From CAZDBA01 sp964503615 (GTDB lineage: Bacteria > Planctomycetota > Planctomycetia > Pirellulales > Pirellulaceae), in NCBI GenBank assembly GCA_964503615.1, contig CAZDBA010000050.1:1-29812 (forward strand): a stretch of DNA of 29,812 nucleotides, in the 5' to 3' direction. A program made the position numbers and the translations under genes. Shown one piece after another: positions 9,501 to 15,902 of this stretch (positions within the stretch are counted from its first letter, which is position 1; every line of letters begins with the position of its first letter). Under the pieces are notes generated by a model. The model did not search any database. It was not told where the DNA came from and saw only the letters and a program-made list of their open reading frames with translations.

Positions 9501-9829
9501 TCGCCGATCCGCCGTCGCATTTGACCCAGGACTTTTGCCATGTCGGCTGTCAGAGCCAAATCTTTCTCGGCAACTTGTTTTAGATTGGCCGTGTGGCTCC
9601 AGTTCGTTCCGCCGTCGGTTGTTTTGAGAATCGTGCCGTGTTCACCTACCGCCCAACCCATTTGCTCGTTGAAAAAGAAGACGTCGGTGAGTTCGACATC
9701 GGTTAACCACGTTCGTGGAATCTCTTCCTGAGTCGGTTGGGCGCAAACTGGTCGCGCCACTATTATAAAGGCGCAACCCAAAACGATACGGCTGAGCACG
9801 CTTGCAAAAACTAACCGCTGACCTGCCAT
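6515..9829 (-). CDS. exported YCF48/BNR-like propeller, PIG-L-like and CBM9-like multidomain protein
   Basis: About 1104 residues, with a signal peptide at the start (RLVFASVLSRIVLGCAFIIV). Residues about 40-385 hold repeated propeller units of the YCF48/BNR kind, such as GWAVGEHGTILKTTDGGTNW and KGWAVGSDGTILATNNGGETW. Residues about 388-600 resemble a PIG-L/LmbE deacetylase fold but lack its metal-binding HPDD and HPDH motifs. A TPR-like helical part follows near 680-730. The C-terminus (about 920-1095) is a CBM9/DOMON-like domain (KLDGVLDDDCWNAMF, then GYDDDFFYVAARC). The ATG at 9829 was preferred over an in-frame GTG at 9838 because it begins the signal peptide cleanly. The whole suggests a periplasmic or surface sugar-binding protein with no proven activity. 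Confidence 0.8.
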   Translation of the reverse strand: MAGQRLVFASVLSRIVLGCAFIIVARPVCAQPTQEEIPRTWLTDVELTDVFFFNEQMGWAVGEHGTILKTTDGGTNWSHTANLKQVAEKDLALTADMAKVLGQMRRRIGDNAAPRTRAVPTGINFRFESVHFADENNGLVVGGYDIPYVDRSRAVVMKTTDGGLSWKVIQGLVIPRLAKVHMDNPFDVQAFGASGNLFPLGVYQSTNGGKSWSSQSSNKGRVDFLDADQTADSVVAVDSQGKIQVVTEDSSTLAIVNSKSKAPIRAVEMVDGKYGWAVGHEGQLLQTMDGGFNWNGYYPKELGFQAQFDFSAVTSAHGKLWVAGNPGTYILSLDLKTGAVQKHRTPKTSHINAITFASPDKGWAVGSDGTILATNNGGETWQLQRSGTHRVALLAVSLDSLEFPVNVLTQYSNESNLSTATVHLDFGSDQNPGVRSSANHVASVQRMQQAASRLGCNKFEILYPAAPDAQTAHANAVRLLARTIRSLRPNAVVCESDSMRLPDGSYLDAQELLDAAIRAANDRYQYSDQLLEMGLAPWKVDRLATYESSGTGGLKLNTDRFLPQVGYAIQDAAAISAGLVGMPICQSQAMTFRVKQYSTARDFQGIDLLAGLRELGRQIPERDDAKSRRGNLQIMQRTIQKRKELNELMTWRDTSPQSLLVWRQHLNAATNGLNSDLAGVWMVDLGNQYMQSGQFEMAAFTFNQLIERFPNHPFSTSAILWLAQYHSSDEMLARRIYQPTGVESKEGHDDSIIHAQQVQAASFNVTPQSFQADGMQLTVWVPDTIKNEFDNGRGQNAPPVDPLTQSLKTTSAIITRLRARDPDFARDQNVRFLEAKLTGRLQAEQLGDNQFRQLIQDAKPNDPVFVASSREIRLTKAVETPLESPITGKIKTRPKLDGVLDDDCWNAMFANSQMQLIKMTPPGNDAQAKTDVVLFGYDDDFFYVAARCNKLTRHHYRESQAARARDAQIQNEDRIEIVIDTDRDYASFLHFEVDHRGWCRDGTNASQGWDPEWFVAQNSDEKSWTIELAIPIQQMTASETVGQTAWAVSLARRVGRKSPNLWNTPALDLENQQIGLHQVSELQSNSFQLLQFESPVTVGEELAK

Positions 9830-9952
9830 GGCAACCACTCACTCGACTCAACGTGGGAGAAAAGAGGCGGGAGTCTAGCAGTGCTGGATGGTGTAAACCA
9901 AGAGAGTTAATTTGCTAGCGTTTAGCGGGTCAGCGGGCCCACAAAGCACGAC

Positions 9953-10207
9953 TTACGATGCGAGGTTTTGAACGAATTCTGCAATGACTTTGGGATCGTC
10001 CTGAGCGACCAAGTGATCAATCGTAGCTTGCTTGACTTCCAATTTGGCCAAGTGCAATGCGAGGCTCTTCCAGTGCTTTTCTCGCTTTTTGCCTTCGCTC
10101 AGATAGAGCTCGGTAACCAACTCCTGGCAGCGTTGAATCGAAATGTTCTCGCGGTTCTCGTAGTAGTTCTTGATTACGTTCTGTTGATATTTCGATCGTT
10201 CGGTCAT
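9953..10207 (-). CDS. small conserved planctomycete protein
   Basis: An 84-residue soluble protein beginning MTERSKYQQNVIKNYYENRE, then a helical, charged region (LVTELYLSEGKKREKHWKSL, then KQATIDHLVAQDDPKVIAEF). I recall similar short proteins from other planctomycetes, but no function is known to me. The frame is open to 10282, but the extra 25 residues are proline- and serine-rich and unlike the rest, so the ATG at 10207 is preferred. No clear Shine-Dalgarno site. It has no signal peptide or membrane segment. It lies between the large propeller gene and the NUDIX gene on the same strand. Confidence 0.7.
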   Translation of the reverse strand: MTERSKYQQNVIKNYYENRENISIQRCQELVTELYLSEGKKREKHWKSLALHLAKLEVKQATIDHLVAQDDPKVIAEFVQNLAS

Positions 10208-10316
10208 AGAGCCAGATTGCCTTTTCCAGTTTGCGTTAGGTAGATTTGACTTAGAGGGTATCGGAATAGAAATCGGTAACAATTTAGAGGAGAAAGCTAC
10301 CGTTCAGACATGCGAA

Positions 10317-10901
10317 TTACAACAGTGAGTCTAATTGGTCGGCCGCCAACAGCAACAAAATGCACGTGGGTGCGTGAGTAATTTCGCCAGAAACGACCTT
10401 CTGCTTGGCCAAAACTAGCGGAATTTTGACTCGCTGAATCAGTTCGGTTCCTTCGGGCGATCGGGGAACTTCGCTAAGTCCGGTCGCAACATATAGCGCG
10501 GTAGGAGAAGCCATGGGAGTCGTAAACGGATCAACCGTGGTCAGGTGCTGCCAGTTTTCCGCGGCCAACCCAAGTTCCTCTGCCAGTTCGCGTTGCGCGG
10601 TTTCCAGTGGGCTTTTGTCGATTCCCGATTCGATACCGCCACTCACGCCTTCGACCGATTCTCGACCAATTGCATAGTGAAACTCGTTGGTCAGATAAAC
10701 GTTTTTTTCATCATCGACTGGCAAAACACAAACGCCCGGTTTAATGAACACAACAACGTGCTGGCCGTTTTGCTGATCGGGTCTAACCACTTGATCGACT
10801 TGGACTTCGACGAACGGATCGCCGTAAACGGTCTCCGTACTGTTAATGACCCAAGGCCCGTAAGGTCCCAACTTTCTTTTCTTTGTTTCGAACTTTGGCA
10901 T
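10317..10901 (-). CDS. NUDIX hydrolase (ADP-ribose pyrophosphatase-like)
   Basis: A 194-residue cytoplasmic protein with a NUDIX box at about residues 88-112 (GGIESGIDKSPLETAQRELA then EELGL). The core REL-x-EE-x-G that binds the divalent metal is intact (R104, E105, E108, E109, G111), while the first part of the box has an extra residue or two and K in place of the usual first E. The overall layout, with GVCVLPVDDEKNVYLTNEF before the box, is that of ADP-sugar/ADP-ribose pyrophosphatases, which cleave nucleoside diphosphates linked to another moiety. The actual substrate cannot be read from sequence. It is 109 bp upstream of the small conserved gene and may be cotranscribed with it. Confidence 0.88.
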   Translation of the reverse strand: MPKFETKKRKLGPYGPWVINSTETVYGDPFVEVQVDQVVRPDQQNGQHVVVFIKPGVCVLPVDDEKNVYLTNEFHYAIGRESVEGVSGGIESGIDKSPLETAQRELAEELGLAAENWQHLTTVDPFTTPMASPTALYVATGLSEVPRSPEGTELIQRVKIPLVLAKQKVVSGEITHAPTCILLLLAADQLDSLL

Positions 10902-10969
10902 GTGATTTTATTTTCAAAAGTTTGGAAAGCCGATCAGGAACTCTTATACTCAATCTAGGTGTTCACTCA

Positions 10970-11110
10970 ATGGATCCAATCGAAACTGATCAGAGTCAAA
11001 CGGTTTTGCCGCCGAGTTTGATCAATTCTATATCCGATGGCTCAATACTTAACCAACTGATCCTAACGAGTTTTAACTTTCAAGAGAATCAACTGCGAAA
11101 TGGAAGATAA
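10970..11110 (+). CDS. possible 46-residue ORF
   Basis: ATG at 10970 opens a short frame (MDPIETDQSQTVLPPSLINS and on to QENQLRNGR) in the divergent region between the NUDIX and hemerythrin genes. AGGTG lies about 9 bases before the ATG. No family is recognised, and the composition does not settle whether it is translated. Confidence 0.15.
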   Translation: MDPIETDQSQTVLPPSLINSISDGSILNQLILTSFNFQENQLRNGR

Positions 11111-11169
11111 CTAAAAAGCCCGGCTATCGAAAAGCCACTTATACAACCTTTACGTGTGTGGAGATCGTC

Positions 11170-11679
11170 ATGAGTACATGGTTAACCGAATCTGAGTTCC
11201 GCCAAAGTGGCGCACGTGCCACAGGTGTTACGATCAATGTTGCTTTTCTTCAGGACATCAAAGAAGACAACGTTCAGTTCAAAGAGGTGTTGTCTCGCAC
11301 TGCGATCGAACTGAGCGACAATACGTCTCCCGATCCACGCACCGCTGTCGATGTCTTGATCGGTTTACAAGACGAATTGGAAACCCATTTTGCACTGGAA
11401 GAGTTTTTTGGCTATTTCCAGAACGCTCGTCTGTCTAATCCTTCGATCGGTCGAAAAGCCGAAGCGGTTCGCAACGAGCACCAAAAACTATTTTTGCAAC
11501 TCAACGAGATCGTCGATCTTGCGGAACAAGTTCTTTACCGAGAGTGCAACTACGAAACAACGATGGACAATGTGATCCAGGGGTTTGATCAATTCCTTCA
11601 CGCGTTGGAAAGCCACGAAACCCGTGAGGCTGAGTTGATGATGCAGTTGTACAACGAAGAAATCGGTGTGGGTGACTAG
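11170..11679 (+). CDS. hemerythrin-like (HHE) domain protein
   Basis: A 169-residue all-helical protein with the metal-ligand spacing of hemerythrin HHE domains: H73xxxE77, H104, and H149xxxE153. In helix A, where a His is normal in the family, the aligned segment FLQDIKEDNVQF has Asn34 where EDH would be expected. HHE proteins bind a di-iron or similar centre and act in oxygen, NO or redox sensing. The ATG at 11170 is chosen because TGGAGAT lies 5-11 bases before it; the in-frame GTG at 11158 overlaps that site. It stands alone on the plus strand, divergent from the NUDIX gene. Confidence 0.72.
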   Translation: MSTWLTESEFRQSGARATGVTINVAFLQDIKEDNVQFKEVLSRTAIELSDNTSPDPRTAVDVLIGLQDELETHFALEEFFGYFQNARLSNPSIGRKAEAVRNEHQKLFLQLNEIVDLAEQVLYRECNYETTMDNVIQGFDQFLHALESHETREAELMMQLYNEEIGVGD

Positions 11680-11745
11680 TACACCGCTTCTCAAAGTAGC
11701 ACGCCTCTGAGCCAATGATTTTTTACGGTCTCGCGATGCGACGAT

Positions 11746-12060
11746 TTATGCCAATCGCTTGATCATATTTTCGATCGCAATCATCAATTGATGCCAGTGT
11801 TGGATAATTTCATCAACGCTGAACAAACCGGCTTCAGAGCGGCCGAACCCGATTTCACTAACGAGCACTTGGTCGTTGAACTGCTCGCAAATGTCAGCAA
11901 CCTCGTCTTGGTCCACGATTTCCAATGTTGTGGAAATTCGCTGATCTTTGTCAATTGCATCGCTTAGAACATTATGAATCGTCGCCAATGCGGCGCCTTT
12001 TGCGTCTTCAGCGACTACGATTTTTGAAAGCGATCCAGTTTGAACGTAGAACTTAGGCAT
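11746..12060 (-). CDS. conserved hypothetical protein
   Basis: A 104-residue soluble protein (MPKFYVQTGSLSKIVVAEDA at the start, SVDEIIQHWHQLMIAIENMI near the end). It has the look of a small alpha/beta protein: two beta strands, a helix (KGAALATIHNVLSDAI), a strand (STTLEIVDQDE), then helices. I do not recognise a named family. No signal or membrane segment. It is convergent with the hemerythrin-like gene, 66 bp apart. Confidence 0.65.
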   Translation of the reverse strand: MPKFYVQTGSLSKIVVAEDAKGAALATIHNVLSDAIDKDQRISTTLEIVDQDEVADICEQFNDQVLVSEIGFGRSEAGLFSVDEIIQHWHQLMIAIENMIKRLA

Positions 12061-12127
12061 ATCTCAAAGTTTCCTGTAAAAAGTGCTGTTGTGAATTACA
12101 AAGGCGGTTAATGCCTCAGCACTTTTG

Positions 12128-12354
12128 TTATCGAGGATGGCTGGGACACCTTCGGTCAATCCAAATCTTTTTTGGAATCCGAAGGCACCAAAGGATAGCA
12201 CGCGAAAAACAATCAGCTGGAGAAATGCCGTAAAAACCAAGCCCAAACGCTCCTGTCGAGATTCCGATTGCACCGCTTGGCAGGATGAGGAAGCAAGCTC
12301 CATACAACAATATCTGGCCTGTGGCTGCCAGAAAATTTTGACTTTTTCACTCAC
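12128..12354 (-). pseudogene. possible frameshifted small membrane protein
   Basis: In the minus frame ending at 12128, residues FLAATGQILLYGACFLILPS and on to GLGFYGISPADCFSRAILW form a strongly hydrophobic stretch followed by a basic end (RIPKKIWIDRR). This frame has no ATG: it is closed upstream by TGA. One frame over, GTG at 12354 begins MSEKVKIF, and a single extra T in the TTTT run at about 12335-12338 would join the two as MSEKVKIFLAATGQ. So this may be a decayed gene, a sequencing error, or chance. Otherwise the 12061-12454 gap holds no convincing gene. Confidence 0.25.
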
Positions 12355-12454
12355 ACTTTGTCAAAGATCCAACAGCCATGGCGTGCGCCAAACAAGCAGC
12401 TAAATTGTAACGTCATAGTTTTGACAGTTCGCTTCAACCCGCCAAAGTCGTTTC

Positions 12455-13495
12455 ATGAATTCTGGCTCCTCGGAACCACAAGTTGTCCTTTTTGAACGCT
12501 CGCCGTATGGCAATATCGATGCGATCGTAGAACACGACGACCGGACGGTTTACTTTTATCTCGCCAGTCAAAATAGTTTTGGGATGCGGTCGTGCTGGTT
12601 GGGCAATCTGGTCGAAGGGCCGCTCGTGATGAGCGAAGCCGACCTCAGACAAGGCCGCCCTCCCCTCGTCCCACGCATCCACTGTACGCATCCAGCCGGT
12701 CGCGAAATTCCACAGGAATCCGATTTAGAAATCGTCTGGTTCGAAGAAGGAAACGGAGCCGCGGTTCTGGAACGAGGCGAAGTCCTTGGAATCATCCCAC
12801 CCTGGAGCGGAGCTTCCGAATTTCATGGCTACGCTCGAGACAGCATCGCCGAAACGATTGTTGCTTGGCCGATTCCTACCGAAACCGCACTCTTGCGAAG
12901 AATCGAACACGCGCGTGAGTTTTGGCGCGGGTTCCGTGACGGCAATCCGTTTGCAACGCTTCAATCCGAAATTCTGCAGTCGCACAAAAACCGGTTTGGA
13001 GCAGAAGTCAAATATTGGGTGATCGACAACGAACAGTTCCCCCCGCGCGGCTTGATCCAAATGGAATCCAACGGAACAACCACGTTCGCGACGGTAGGCA
13101 TGTCCCTTGTTCCGCAACCCAACGTCGAAATGTATGTTGAGAATCCCAGCCAGTCACGGCGGGTGGAATTGGCATTCCAACTGGACAGCTCAAATCTTGA
13201 TCCGGAAAAAATCGAAGAGATAGGTCAACGAATCAGCGCGATCGCAAAAAAGCCGTGGGAATCGTTTACCTGGTTTGGACACATGCATAGTTGCGAATTC
13301 AAAGTCCAGGCAACCGATGGCGAAACGCCGTTTGTAATCTTCTGGGGTGATCCGAACCCGCTGTGCTCCTATCGCGAAGATCCGGTCAGGCTGTTATGGG
13401 TGGTTCCCATCACACAAGCCGAGTTAGATCAATTGCTGGCCAAAGATTACTCGTTCGTTGAATCGGCTGAGTTTAAAAATCGTTTGCCCGTCTGA
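12455..13495 (+). CDS. SUFU (suppressor of fused) domain protein
   Basis: A 346-residue soluble protein. The C-terminal half (about 165-340) fits the SUFU-like domain: TTTFATVGMSLVPQPN, a strand pair RRVELAFQLDSSNL, a helix EEIGQRISAIAKKPWESFTW, and a late hydrophobic VRLLWVVPITQAELDQL segment that is characteristic of the bacterial family. The N-terminal half (1-160, FERSPYGNIDAIVEHDDRTV and so on) is less certain and may be a separate beta-rich domain. Bacterial SUFU-domain proteins often act as immunity proteins in polymorphic toxin systems, but no toxin gene is seen here, so this one may serve another binding role. ATG at 12455 lacks a clear Shine-Dalgarno site. Confidence 0.7.
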   Translation: MNSGSSEPQVVLFERSPYGNIDAIVEHDDRTVYFYLASQNSFGMRSCWLGNLVEGPLVMSEADLRQGRPPLVPRIHCTHPAGREIPQESDLEIVWFEEGNGAAVLERGEVLGIIPPWSGASEFHGYARDSIAETIVAWPIPTETALLRRIEHAREFWRGFRDGNPFATLQSEILQSHKNRFGAEVKYWVIDNEQFPPRGLIQMESNGTTTFATVGMSLVPQPNVEMYVENPSQSRRVELAFQLDSSNLDPEKIEEIGQRISAIAKKPWESFTWFGHMHSCEFKVQATDGETPFVIFWGDPNPLCSYREDPVRLLWVVPITQAELDQLLAKDYSFVESAEFKNRLPV

Positions 13496-13595
13496 ATATC
13501 CGACCGCTGCGATCCCACCGACTTTCTATTGCCGATGATCAAACCGTCGGCCCGCTCTGATTGCGGATTCACCTCTGTTTGTCGCTGGAGCTTTT

Positions 13596-14102
13596 CTACT
13601 CGTCGGCTTCGGGCTCTTCTTCGACGACTCGGTCCATGATTACTGCGTCTTCGTCTTCAGGTACGAATTTGATCGTGTTCTCGTCGACGAAATACGCTTT
13701 GGCTTCGAGCATTCTGCGCTCTGAGTCCACAGTGATTACGTAGTGCGGTTCTTCCGCGTCTTCTACCGCAGTGACGGTATAGTCCCGTTCCTCTTCGCGG
13801 AGAACCCCTGCCACTTGTAAGCTATATTTGCCATCGGTGCCGAAAATCATAGTAACGCCACCCTCCTTGGTCATTTCCTTCATCATTTCGAAGACCTCCG
13901 CAGGCATATGCTCTTTCGATTTGTCCACATTGAGCTTCCAGGAGCCGACCATTTTTTGGGCTGCGGGTGAGAGCTCTACGGCTGGTGGTTCTTCTTGGAC
14001 GTCGACTTGAGCCGACGCATAACTGCCAAACAAACTTAGAATCATAAGAGCAAGCAAGGCTCGCATGCTGGATGGGAGAGAGGTTGAGTTTAACTTTGCC
14101 AT
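13596..14102 (-). CDS. exported hypothetical protein, acidic
   Basis: A 168-residue protein with a signal peptide (SSMRALLALMILSLFGSYAS, then AQ). The mature part starts with acidic and proline-rich sequence and contains AAQKMVGSWKLNVDKSKEHM, which resembles the start of lipocalin-like or copper-resistance-like 'GxWxLD' beta barrels found widely in planctomycetes. Beta strands follow (KYSLQVAGVLREEERDYTVT, then HYVITVDSERRMLEAKAYFV), and the end is very acidic (VVEEEPEADE). It is convergent with the SUFU gene. An alternative ATG at 14066 would give a tighter signal peptide but has no ribosome site. Function unknown. Confidence 0.72.
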   Translation of the reverse strand: MAKLNSTSLPSSMRALLALMILSLFGSYASAQVDVQEEPPAVELSPAAQKMVGSWKLNVDKSKEHMPAEVFEMMKEMTKEGGVTMIFGTDGKYSLQVAGVLREEERDYTVTAVEDAEEPHYVITVDSERRMLEAKAYFVDENTIKFVPEDEDAVIMDRVVEEEPEADE

Positions 14103-14385
14103 ATCTATCGTCTTTCGGGTGGTTATGTTTTGAACGACCTGATTAATGGCCGCCGTCAGCTAGGTATTCTAGCAGAAACGGTTCCCTGAAAGGGTACGCC
14201 GCCGCAAATTAGCGCTCATCAATCCTGGTTTTGAGTTTTACCACCGCCGAAAGGTTTTTCTCTGACATTTCCGCTCTCCCAATTGCCGTTCAGCATTCAT
14301 CTTATCAGTAAAAGCGTGCTCGACAAAAAATCGCGACGGGAATCAAAATCAGGGGAAGGAATACATCTTTCGTGCGTCGAGGCCA

Positions 14386-14454
14386 CTCGTTAACGCATCG
14401 GGTTTCCATTTAGACGCGAAAGCGTATGGCATGGTAACCCGTGGCGTAGGCGAG
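14386..14454. repeat. 69-bp imperfect palindromic element
   Basis: The left arm (14386-14409) and right arm (14431-14454) match as inverted repeats at about 18 of 24 positions. The inner part, GGGTTTCCAT with ATGGTAACCC, matches 9 of 10. Inside the loop lies a second hairpin, ACGC-GAAA-GCGT (14414-14425), with a GNRA-type loop. The element is in an intergenic region and resembles dispersed palindromic repeats of bacterial genomes. Confidence 0.7.
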
Positions 14455-14487
14455 GGCGACCTGGTATTGCTCATGGGCTTTAGAACC

Positions 14488-14517
14488 ACAGATGGACACC
14501 GATAAACACTGATAACA
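14488..14517. repeat. 10-bp periodic motif, three copies
   Basis: ACAGATGGAC, ACCGATAAAC and ACTGATAACA run head to tail (consensus about ACNGATNNAC). Similar 'ACNGATNNAC' arrays occur between genes in several unrelated bacterial genomes. No open frame uses this stretch convincingly. Confidence 0.55.
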
Positions 14518-14539
14518 GGCCCGCGAAGCCCAACGGTTC

Positions 14540-14565
14540 CTCGCTAACGCGTCGGGTTTCCATTT
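14540..14565. repeat. half copy of the 14386 palindrome (left arm)
   Basis: These 26 bases match 14386-14411 at 24 of 26 positions, in direct orientation 154 bp away. The sequence then diverges, so the loop and right arm are absent. It suggests a truncated second copy of the palindromic element. Confidence 0.7.
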
Positions 14566-14595
14566 GCAGTCTATAGTGACTGTGACCTAGGCCTT

Positions 14596-15891
14596 TTACG
14601 CGAACAGATCCAGAATCGGCTTGCCTTTGTCGGCGACTGTGAACGGGCGAAGTGTTGGAGACATCGTTTTCTCTTCCAGATCGATTCCCAGTGCATGTGC
14701 GATCGTTGCGTTAAAGCTGGGGACGCTCACTCGATTCTCGATCACCTCACGTCCCTCCTTGTCCGTTTTTCCGTACTTGATGCCACCTTTGATTCCGCCG
14801 CCGGCAAGCAAACAACTAAAGGCGCCTGGGTAGTGGCCTCGGCCGTTATCTCGCTCTGTTTGAATCGTTGGCGTACGGCCAAACTCGGTTGCCACAACGA
14901 CAAGCGTCGATTCAAGCAATCCGCGCGAGCTGAGATCATCCAAAAGTGCGGCCAAGCTCTGATCAAGTACCGCCGATTTCTCTGCGACTCGGTCAAAATT
15001 GTTAGCGTGCGTATCCCAACCGCCGTTGCCCACTTCGATAAATCGAACTCCGTTCTCGACCAACCGACGCGCCAACAAACAACCTTGGCCAAACGAATGC
15101 TGGCCGTAAGAATCACGAACTTTTCGACTTTCCAAAGTCAAATCGAACGCTTCGAGGTCTTTACTTTTCATCAACCGCACTGCTTCGTCATACATTTCCG
15201 AGTTAGCCCGCGTAGCGCGCGTGTCGTACTTGGAAGTAAATGCCTGGTTCATTTTCTTAAGCCGCTCTTTGCGAAGCGCGAATTGCTCTTCGCCAACTGA
15301 CCTCGGCAACGTGCTGTGCTGCAAGCCATCGCTTGGATTTCCTATCGGAACGGCACCGTAACTGGCCTCCAAGAATCCGTTACCCGGTTTTGTATTCCCA
15401 ATTTTGATATTTGCTGGCATCCCTGAATTTCGTTTGCCCAGTCGCAAAGCGGTCCATGCACCCATATCAGGATGACGGATCGTCCCCCGCGCTTGGTAGC
15501 TGGTGTGCATATAGTATCGCCCCTGCTCATGGGCGCCTTGCGTCGAATTCATCGAGTTTATTACGGCCACCTTGTCCATGTGATTAGCAAGGGTCGGAAA
15601 GTACTCGCTGATTTGTACACCGTCGGCGCTGGTATTGATCGATTCGACGGGGCCCTGCGTTTCAGCACCTGGCTTGGTATCAAAAGTATCGAGGTGGCTC
15701 ATCCCTCCGGAAAGGTAGATATAAATAACTGCCTGAGCCGCACCTGCTCGAGGTCGATTACCATTTGCCACAGCGGCGTTTGCCAACGAGCCGAACAAAG
15801 GCATCGCACCCAACCCCAACAAAGATTGCGCAGCGCCGGTTACGAAGGTTCGACGGGTAAACGCGTCTTTGGTCCTTTGAAATTCGTTCAT
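14596..15891 (-). CDS. DUF1501 family protein (sulfatase-like), exported
   Basis: A 431-residue protein with a Tat-like signal (FTRRTFVTGAAQSLLGLGAM, twin Arg at 13-14). The early motif YIYLSGGMSHLDTFDTKPG and the late motif VVVATEFGRTPTIQTERDNG then GRGHYP are hallmarks of DUF1501, a family with an alkaline-phosphatase/sulfatase-like fold. Its substrate is unknown. GWDTHANNF carries a further conserved Asp/His pair. AAGG lies about 8 bases before the ATG. It starts 11 bp after the stop of the DUF1549/1553 gene; this pairing is standard in planctomycetes, so the two are cotranscribed and very probably act together outside the cytoplasm. Confidence 0.9.
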   Translation of the reverse strand: MNEFQRTKDAFTRRTFVTGAAQSLLGLGAMPLFGSLANAAVANGNRPRAGAAQAVIYIYLSGGMSHLDTFDTKPGAETQGPVESINTSADGVQISEYFPTLANHMDKVAVINSMNSTQGAHEQGRYYMHTSYQARGTIRHPDMGAWTALRLGKRNSGMPANIKIGNTKPGNGFLEASYGAVPIGNPSDGLQHSTLPRSVGEEQFALRKERLKKMNQAFTSKYDTRATRANSEMYDEAVRLMKSKDLEAFDLTLESRKVRDSYGQHSFGQGCLLARRLVENGVRFIEVGNGGWDTHANNFDRVAEKSAVLDQSLAALLDDLSSRGLLESTLVVVATEFGRTPTIQTERDNGRGHYPGAFSCLLAGGGIKGGIKYGKTDKEGREVIENRVSVPSFNATIAHALGIDLEEKTMSPTLRPFTVADKGKPILDLFA

Positions 15892-15902
15892 GGTTATTGC
15901 CT

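Larger units (their letters stand above)
14103..14595. other. 493-bp intergenic region rich in repeats
   Basis: No gene is supported here. It holds the palindromic element, its half copy and the 10-bp periodic motif listed separately, plus two small stem-loops: GCTAG-GTATT-CTAGC at 14159-14173 and CCCT-GAA-AGGG at 14184-14194. It lies between the start of the exported acidic protein gene and the 3' end of the DUF1501 gene. Confidence 0.6.

Noticed and set aside
12064..12354. 96-residue minus-strand frame MSEKVKIFWQPQARYCC and onward
   Set aside because: After the first eight residues it lacks protein-like pattern and overlaps a more hydrophobic alternative frame; kept only as the start of a possible frameshifted gene.
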